A stretch of 10,185 bases of DNA, from contig CBDUQI010000214.1 in assembly GCA_965369325.1 (NCBI GenBank), forward strand, positions 1 to 10,185, read 5' to 3'. The DNA comes from CBDUQI01 sp965369325. Lineage in GTDB: Bacteria > Pseudomonadota > Gammaproteobacteria > Steroidobacterales > JBCBZW01. A program made the position numbers and the translations under genes. Shown one piece after another: positions 6,453-10,185 of the stretch. The notes beneath the pieces were generated by a model that was not told the origin of the DNA, searched no databases, and saw only the letters and a list, made by a program, of their open reading frames with translations. Each line of letters starts with the position of its first letter. Positions within the stretch are counted from its first letter, which is position 1.

Positions 6453-6920
6453 ATGAGCATGGTCCCAACCTACGTCCGAGCAAGCGACGGCAGATTCTAC
6501 AAGAATCCAGTCCTCACCAGTGAAGACGGATTCATCTGCTTTGACGACAACGACCCGCCTGAACTGGTCATGAAAACACGCGGCAGCAAGGTCACTAACG
6601 AAGCCGCTGAGCTGCAGATGGACATGTTTCTCGGAGCCGGCAGATGGGCCGGTCTACTCCGAGCCGTAGCATGCCGTCGGCTTTTTGGACTCAAAACGGA
6701 ACCAGCCATGGTCTTCTGGTTCCGGCTGACGCACTGCATCCCGGTGCCAGTGACGCACCAGGGGTGCGAATGCGGCAAACCCAAGCACGACTGCGTGATA
6801 TACGACCCCGAGACGCCGCCGGCGAAATGCTCCAGCTGCGGCGCATCTGGGGAGGACACTGCGCTGCAGGTACTCAGAGGCGGCCGGCACATCTGCGCAC
6901 GCGGGTGTGGAAAAGATTGA
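6453..6920 (+). CDS. Hypothetical cysteine-rich (possible zinc-binding) protein
   Basis: A 155-aa protein. I chose ATG 6453 because GGAGAG lies 8 nt upstream and promoter element 1 lies just before; the frame is open back to 6297, but that part overlaps the scaffold start and the promoter. The N-terminal half (YVRASDGRFYKNPVLTSEDG) has no known motif. The C-terminal half holds C105-x-C107-x6-C114, C126-x2-C129 and C148-x3-C152, suggesting one or two zinc knuckles (CECGKPKHDC; CSSCG...HICARGC). No nuclease signature is visible. It is the first gene of the plus-strand cassette. Its TGA (6918-6920) is embedded in the -35 of promoter element 2. Function unknown; a zinc-binding regulator is one possibility. 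Confidence 0.72.
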   Translation: MSMVPTYVRASDGRFYKNPVLTSEDGFICFDDNDPPELVMKTRGSKVTNEAAELQMDMFLGAGRWAGLLRAVACRRLFGLKTEPAMVFWFRLTHCIPVPVTHQGCECGKPKHDCVIYDPETPPAKCSSCGASGEDTALQVLRGGRHICARGCGKD

Positions 6921-6945
6921 CTTCCACTCGGGGAACAGTTACCCT
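6917..6945 (+). promoter_or_regulatory. Cassette promoter element 2, near copy of element 1
   Basis: TTGACT (6917-6922), a 17-nt spacer with CGGGGAAC (6929-6936), then TACCCT (6940-6945). CGGGGAAC, a 2-nt gap and TTACCCT are identical in sequence and spacing to element 1, while the remaining spacer bases differ. That is the pattern of a conserved regulatory signal and not of a recent duplication. It overlaps the preceding gene's stop codon and would start a transcript near 6952 running into a leader without a convincing ORF. Confidence 0.6.
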
Positions 6946-7158
6946 TAAACAGTCCCAGCATGGCGGTACCCCTCTGAAAGCGGCCGGGTTTAGGCGGCCG
7001 AGACCGAAGATCAGATGCAGCCCAGCCGCCGCCATGTGCTACGCAAAGAATGCTGGCAATCTGATCATCCTGGACGCCGGCCCCTGCGGGACGGTTACCT
7101 CCATGCGCCACAAGTTGCGCGCATGTCGGGCCGGCGGCAGGGGCCGACTTATTTTTGA
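6946..7158 (+). ncRNA. Candidate structured RNA or attenuating leader upstream of the HNH gene
   Basis: About 210 nt with no well-supported ORF, between promoter element 2 and the HNH gene. Perfect inverted repeats are: CATGGCGG (6959-6966) with 7029-7036; CGGCCG (6981-6986) with 6995-7000; GATCAGAT (7009-7016) with 7059-7066, continued by CCAGC (7022-7026) with GCTGG (7052-7056); CGCCGGCCC (7075-7083) with 7128-7136; CATGCGC (7102-7108) with 7119-7125; and GGCCCCTGC (7079-7087) with 7137-7145. The 6959 helix would reach into the loop of the 7009 helix, giving a pseudoknot if both form. The two 9-bp helices share 7079-7083 and exclude each other. The region ends in a terminator-like hairpin and T-tract. 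Two weak ORFs lie here (7015-7158, 47 aa; 7034-7183, 49 aa), neither with a ribosome site. The RNA call is inference. Confidence 0.42.
7125..7156 (+). terminator. Terminator-like hairpin before the HNH gene
   Basis: GTCGGGCC (7125-7132) and GGGCCGAC (7141-7148) pair with one G-G mismatch around an 8-nt loop, followed by TTATTTTT (7149-7156). The 3' arm can instead pair with 7078-7087 in a 10-bp stem. With promoter element 2 upstream and the HNH ribosome site downstream (7161-7169), it would either end a small RNA or attenuate HNH transcription. Confidence 0.42.
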
Positions 7159-7160
7159 AC

Positions 7161-7169
7161 GAGGAGGGG
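7161..7169 (+). promoter_or_regulatory. Ribosome binding site setting the HNH start at TTG 7176
   Basis: GAGGAGGGG at 7161-7169 lies 6 nt before TTG 7176-7178. A further in-frame TTG at 7155 lies in the T-tract upstream of this site and could not use it, so 7176 is preferred. Confidence 0.6.
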
Positions 7170-7175
7170 TCGCTT

Positions 7176-7565
7176 TTGGCTAGAGGGTTCGGCCCCAGCA
7201 CGAAACAGGGTGGGCGCAAATATCGCAGGGCGCTTAGATTCAGAAAAAAACAGGATGGCAGGTGCATCCTATGTGGGGACCCGATGCCAAAAAACGACTG
7301 CACCATTGAGCATCTTTGGCCGAGCTCCTTGTGCGGACCGGCCAACAGCGCGGCGCATGCCAAGTGCAATACGCGCAAGGGCGATAAGTATCCGACCCGC
7401 GAACAGGTCGCCAGATTTGAGGACGCCTACGGCGAGCTTCCTTATGAAATCAAGCAAAAAATAGCCAGCTTTTGCCGCTTCGATCGCCGGCCGGTGCCGA
7501 TGATGTCTGTGCTTGAATTTGATCTCAACGTTCGTGAAATTCACGCTGCAATAGCAGCCAAATAG
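7176..7565 (+). CDS. HNH endonuclease
   Basis: A 129-aa protein starting at TTG 7176 on the strength of the GAGGAGGGG ribosome site. Residues about 14-28 are strongly basic (RKYRRALRFRKKQDG), followed by the HNH core: C30-x2-C33, then TIEHLWP with E45-H46, then N57, H61-x2-C64-N65 and K68 (NSAAHAKCNTRKGDKYP). This is the 'C-x2-C...eH--P...N---AH--CN--KGd' form common in phage HNH nucleases, with a Cys3His zinc site in which His replaces the usual first Cys of the second pair. The C-terminal 55 residues are helical and unfamiliar. It should cut DNA using one metal ion. It could be a homing-type enzyme, a nicking nuclease or a packaging-related HNH; the usual packaging HNH sits beside terminase, which is not in view. 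It follows a structured leader. Confidence 0.85.
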   Translation: MARGFGPSTKQGGRKYRRALRFRKKQDGRCILCGDPMPKNDCTIEHLWPSSLCGPANSAAHAKCNTRKGDKYPTREQVARFEDAYGELPYEIKQKIASFCRFDRRPVPMMSVLEFDLNVREIHAAIAAK

Positions 7566-7580
7566 GAGAGGTATCCTAAA

Positions 7581-7847
7581 ATGGGCAGATGGACTCACAA
7601 ACCAAAAACCATTGACGCCGGACAGCTCGTAATGATCTCAATCGGCGAATATTCAGACTACACCGTACACGGGCTCTACCGAGCGCGCGAGGCATTCACC
7701 GTCGACGAATACGATTCTGGTCGCTCAAAAGGACAAATGAAGACCATGCCCGAATACATGCATTTGCTGGACCGCATCGATGTAGTCGAACTCTGGTACC
7801 AAAGCACCCCATTAATATTCATAGAGGAGAGAAACGATGGGAAATAG
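7581..7847 (+). CDS. Hypothetical phage protein, 88 aa
   Basis: ATG 7581 has AGGAGAGG about 10 nt upstream, placed right after the HNH stop, so the two genes are probably co-transcribed. The protein (MGRWTHKPKTIDAGQLVMIS, then GEYSDYTVHGLYRAREAF) is mixed alpha/beta by composition, with no Cys, signal peptide or membrane segment. The GEYSDY-x3-G-x2-RA-x-EAF pattern feels familiar from other phage small proteins, but I cannot name a family. Its end overlaps the next gene by 11 bp. Function unknown. Confidence 0.75.
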   Translation: MGRWTHKPKTIDAGQLVMISIGEYSDYTVHGLYRAREAFTVDEYDSGRSKGQMKTMPEYMHLLDRIDVVELWYQSTPLIFIEERNDGK

Positions 7848-8292
7848 GGCATACGCGATCATCCTGTACGGCATCACGACCGAAGCCCCTGAGCCATGGG
7901 CAAAATATGACGACATCGACGACTGGTGGATGGACATCACAGGTTTCGCCCCATCGGTCGCACCATTCACCCCAGATGGCCAGTACGCCCCGGGATTCGA
8001 CGCAAACAGCCCTGAGGTGGACCAGCTCTCCGCCGATCAATCAGCATGGAAAAAATCCCACCCAATGCCAGTGTCCATCATACATACATGGGCCAAGCCT
8101 GTATTGACGCACATCGCTGTCAGAGGCACCGTCATCCGGGCCGATTGGGACGAGCCACAGCCAATTGGCAAGCCCAATCTAGGCAACATGGTCAGCTTCA
8201 ATGAGACGGCGCACTTCATCGCATGGATGAGGGACTATCTGCCAGATGTGGAGCCCGATCCCACTTGGCTGCTGGTGGCTGACTATGGGTAA
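7837..8292 (+). CDS. Hypothetical phage protein, 151 aa
   Basis: ATG 7837 follows GAGGAGAG by 7 nt, inside the end of the upstream gene, which indicates coupling. The protein is acidic and Trp/Asp-rich (PWAKYDDIDDWWMDITGF near the N-terminus, WDEPQPIGKPNLGNM later). It has a hydrophobic start (AYAIILYGITT) that looks like a beta strand and not a signal, and a C-terminal WMRDYLPDVEPDPTWLLVADYG. No known catalytic motif is visible. The acidic, soluble character would suit a DNA-mimic or inhibitor as well as many other roles. The last 8 bp overlap the methyltransferase start. Function unknown. Confidence 0.75.
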   Translation: MGNRAYAIILYGITTEAPEPWAKYDDIDDWWMDITGFAPSVAPFTPDGQYAPGFDANSPEVDQLSADQSAWKKSHPMPVSIIHTWAKPVLTHIAVRGTVIRADWDEPQPIGKPNLGNMVSFNETAHFIAWMRDYLPDVEPDPTWLLVADYG

Positions 8293-8812
8293 ACAACGCG
8301 CAATGGGCGGCCATCATTCGCCCGTGCCTCGCACCGAAAGTTGGATCACACCGCCAGAGATCCTGGCTGCACTGGGTAAATTCGACCTGGACCCCTGCGC
8401 TTGCGATCCGCAACCATGGCCGTGCGCTGACAGATCGTACACGGAAAAAGAAGACGGCCTAGCCAGAGCATGGACCGGCCGTATATGGCTAAACCCTCCA
8501 TACACAACCGGGGTGATCGAACCATGGATGCGAAGACTAGCGGACCATCATGGTCGCGGTACCGCGCTCATATTCGCACGGACTGACACTAGAGCGTTCC
8601 ATCAATTCGTCTGGCGCAGAGCCAGCGCGGTCCTTTTCATAATGGGCCGACTAAACTTCTATTACCCAGATGGCCGGCGTGCATCCGGCAACGCCGGAGC
8701 CCCTTCAGTTTTGGTCGCATACGGAGACGAGGATGCGGCGATCCTGTCCGATGCGGCGCTTGAGAAGAAAATCATCGGCGCGTACGTGCCGCTCAAACGC
8801 TATCCGAGGTAA
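8285..8812 (+). CDS. dam: Phage-type DNA N6-adenine methyltransferase (Dam family)
   Basis: A 175-aa protein. ATG 8285 overlaps the preceding stop by 8 bp (ATGGGTAA) with a weak GGTGG upstream; an in-frame ATG at 8246 would give a longer overlap and an untypical start. The family pattern is complete: W20-ITPPEIL, FDLDPCACD (33-41, SAM-site-like), SYTEKEDGLARAWTGRIWLNPPY (51-73) with catalytic NPPY at 70-73, ALIFARTDTRAFHQFVW (94-110) with the conserved TDT, and VLFIMGRLNFYYPDG (116-130). The enzyme should transfer methyl groups from SAM to adenine in a short motif, often GATC in this family. The length matches compact phage Dam proteins. Likely roles are protection of phage DNA from host restriction or timing of expression or packaging. 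GATC sites are present in this window. The family call is firm; the target is not known. Confidence 0.92.
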   Translation: MGKQRAMGGHHSPVPRTESWITPPEILAALGKFDLDPCACDPQPWPCADRSYTEKEDGLARAWTGRIWLNPPYTTGVIEPWMRRLADHHGRGTALIFARTDTRAFHQFVWRRASAVLFIMGRLNFYYPDGRRASGNAGAPSVLVAYGDEDAAILSDAALEKKIIGAYVPLKRYPR

Positions 8813-8818
8813 AGCGCC

Positions 8819-9013
8819 ATGACCCCCGAGCAGATCGACTACATGAACGCCATAAACCGAGTCAACCAAGAGCACGGGATGGCTATAGTCCCTTGCCGTG
8901 GCTCCGAAATGACCGTCGTCAAGTACGTTGGTCCGATCATACCGGTGCAGGATGCCGCCACTGTCGTTACGTATCCACACGGAACGCCGCCGGATCCAGG
9001 CCGGCTGCCATGA
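8819..9013 (+). CDS. Hypothetical 64-aa protein, end of plus-strand cassette
   Basis: ATG 8819 lies 6 bp after the methyltransferase stop; the GAGGTAA at the end of that gene can act as ribosome site. The protein (MTPEQIDYMNAINRVNQEHG, then a beta-like AIVPCRGSEMTVVKYVGPIIPV and a Pro/Gly tail) has no recognised family. Its last 47 bp are antisense to the 3' end of the minor head gene, so the two genes collide tail to tail with no terminator visible between them. The tight spacing to dam argues that it is real; function unknown. Confidence 0.62.
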   Translation: MTPEQIDYMNAINRVNQEHGMAIVPCRGSEMTVVKYVGPIIPVQDAATVVTYPHGTPPDPGRLP

Positions 9014-10181
9014 AGGCGTTCGCATCCCTAGCCGCCAGATTCGATAGCGTTATTTCATTACCGCGGCGATCCACGAACCGATCCAGCGTCAAGCCACCAC
9101 TTCTGAACAGCCTGCCGCGCGCACGCCCGAGCACCTCATCCTGAAACGAAACCGACTGACGACGCAGGAACTGCTCGTAGTTCACGCGCGCGGGCACTGT
9201 GCCGACCAGGCTCTCTGCCTGTGACCGCCTGAATCGATCAAACCGCCCCTTGTGCCCATGCGGCAGACGCGCGCGACTGGTCACCGTGCCCAGCCCGTTG
9301 GCATCCGCATATCGGTTCAGAAGCGAGCGATTGGTCGCCAGCACAAACGGGCGTCGCGCCGATCGAGCCACCGCGGCCGAGATCGCCGGCACGCGCAGCG
9401 ATCGGCAATTGAAGTGCAGCGGCGGAATCGGCCCTACGCCCACCGGGAACTCATCGCCATCCAGGGATCGGCAGATCGGCGTGGTCCTCGAATCCAGCGT
9501 GGCCACATACAGCTCGCGCGCGAGCACGCTGGCGTTCAGCTTGTATAGCCGGCGCTGAGCCTGGGAAGCAAAGTGGGTCACCGCGGTGCGCACGATGCCG
9601 GCGATGTTGCGCCGGGAGCGTTCCGTGATGCCATCCGTGCCCCGTACGCGCCGAGTGCCCACCACCCGGGCAACCATGGTGGTAGGCGACTCCTGCTGGG
9701 TCAGACCAGCCTGTACGGCGGCAACAGCGCGTGAGGCCTCGCCAAAACGAGCCTCGGACAGCCAGGTCGTGATGGTCTTGCCCTGCACGGCAGATGCCGC
9801 GACCGCCGCCGCAGTGGCCAGTGGTGGGATGCTCAGACCCAGGTCCACGGGGCTGACCGTATCGATGATGCGCGCCACGAACAGCGGCTCCATGCGCGAC
9901 AGCTCGAGCATCTCACGGCGCAGCGTGCGGGACACGGCAACCCAGCTCGGCGCGCGAATCTCCAATATCGATCTGCGCAGGCTGGCCACCTGCCGGCGGC
10001 TTAGGCCCTGCCCGCGGCGCTTGGCCACCGCGCGACGCAGTGCGTCGGCCAGCTGCGGCTCGGTCTTGTTTAACGCCGCAAGCAGCTGGTCGCGCAGCCC
10101 GCCAGACAGACGTAGCAAGCCCACTTGATGCCGAACCATGGCATGCAGAAGCTGCTCAGGCGCCGTCCGAACCGCGCCCAC
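8967..10181 (-). CDS. Minor head / head morphogenesis protein (SPP1 gp7 / Mu gpF type)
   Basis: At least 404 aa. The first in-frame start in view is GTG 10181-10179, and the frame is still open to the window edge, so the true start may lie upstream; the following residues (EQLLHAMVRHQVGLLRLSGG) resemble the usual N-terminus of this family, so GTG is credible. The signature lies at about residues 225-264: YVATLDSRTTPICRSLDGDEF, then GPIPPLHFNCRSLRVP, matching 'YvatlDsrTsp-C---dG--fp---gp-PPlHpNCRs'. Upstream is a long helical region (about 15-220) with AxxR-rich turns. The family joins the portal and head interior and is needed for productive DNA delivery; its gene usually lies between portal and scaffold, as here apart from the antisense insertion. 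The C-terminal 140 residues are basic and carry no added domain that I recognise. Confidence 0.88.
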   Translation of the reverse strand: MGAVRTAPEQLLHAMVRHQVGLLRLSGGLRDQLLAALNKTEPQLADALRRAVAKRRGQGLSRRQVASLRRSILEIRAPSWVAVSRTLRREMLELSRMEPLFVARIIDTVSPVDLGLSIPPLATAAAVAASAVQGKTITTWLSEARFGEASRAVAAVQAGLTQQESPTTMVARVVGTRRVRGTDGITERSRRNIAGIVRTAVTHFASQAQRRLYKLNASVLARELYVATLDSRTTPICRSLDGDEFPVGVGPIPPLHFNCRSLRVPAISAAVARSARRPFVLATNRSLLNRYADANGLGTVTSRARLPHGHKGRFDRFRRSQAESLVGTVPARVNYEQFLRRQSVSFQDEVLGRARGRLFRSGGLTLDRFVDRRGNEITLSNLAARDANAFMAAGLDPAAFRVDT

Positions 10182-10185
10182 CTCG

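Noticed and set aside
7078..7105. A possible third copy of the CGGGGAAC/TTACCCT motif (CGGGACGGTTACCT near 7087-7100)
   Set aside because: It has a different internal spacing and no TTGAC at the right distance.
7034..7183. A 49-aa plus-strand ORF, and an alternative 47-aa ORF at 7015-7158
   Set aside because: Neither has a ribosome site, their products look like random G+C-rich translation, and the region is better described by its inverted repeats. Kept only as alternatives to the RNA interpretation.
6497..7378. A 293-codon minus-strand open frame lying between minor head and scaffold genes, co-oriented with the virion operon
   Set aside because: It is antisense to the Cys-rich and HNH genes, is rich in Ser, Pro, Arg and Cys with no family pattern, and has no ribosome site that I could identify. 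The HNH motif on the other strand is decisive.
7176..7565. HNH protein as an IscB/IshB-type RNA-guided nuclease
   Set aside because: No RuvC pieces, bridge helix or PLMP-like N-terminus is visible. The upstream RNA resemblance alone is not enough.
8960..9010. GCCGG/CCGGC hairpin as a terminator for the convergent genes
   Set aside because: A 5-bp stem with no T-run on either strand.

Overview
This window is a segment of a double-stranded DNA tailed phage or prophage, most likely a siphovirus of a proteobacterium. The basis is a continuous virion head and neck gene run, roughly 60% G+C by eye, strong GGAGG-type ribosome sites and short ATGA/GTGA gene overlaps. I see no tRNA, rRNA, CRISPR array, insertion sequence or integrase. 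The layout loosely recalls chi/Nazgul-like siphophages, but that is an impression and was not tested.

Minus strand, read right to left, is the virion assembly operon: an SPP1 gp7/Mu gpF-type minor head protein (10181-8967, start near the window edge), then after a gap a scaffold protein (6324-5488) and an HK97-fold-type major capsid protein (5340-4261). A clear intrinsic terminator follows (4236-4198). Next come a coiled-coil protein (4165-3575), a small structural protein with a common phage beta module (3572-3063) and a LamG-like protein (3047-2439). The run ends with four neck/connector proteins: a DnaT-like-fold head-tail connector carrying an inserted domain (2378-1482), a head-tail adaptor/stopper (1485-1117), an HK97 gp10-like neck protein (1115-678) and a tail terminator-like protein (678-262). 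An unidentified gene (265-1) runs off the left edge.

Plus strand, 6388-9013, is a cassette of small genes that splits the assembly operon in antisense orientation between the minor head protein and the scaffold. It holds a cysteine-rich protein (6453-6920), an HNH endonuclease (7176-7565), two unrecognised small proteins (7581-7847, 7837-8292), a phage-type Dam N6-adenine methyltransferase (8285-8812) and a 64-aa protein (8819-9013) whose end overlaps the minor head gene convergently.

The most interesting feature lies in the cassette. Two near-identical promoter-like elements (6388-6416 and 6917-6945) share a -35, a 17-nt spacer with a conserved CGGGGAAC core, and TTACCCT. The first drives the cysteine-rich gene. 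The second overlaps that gene's stop codon and precedes about 230 nt with no convincing ORF but with several long perfect inverted repeats, some mutually exclusive, ending in a terminator-like hairpin plus T-tract just before the HNH gene. This looks like either a phage structured RNA or a conditional-terminator leader controlling the HNH nuclease and perhaps the genes behind it.
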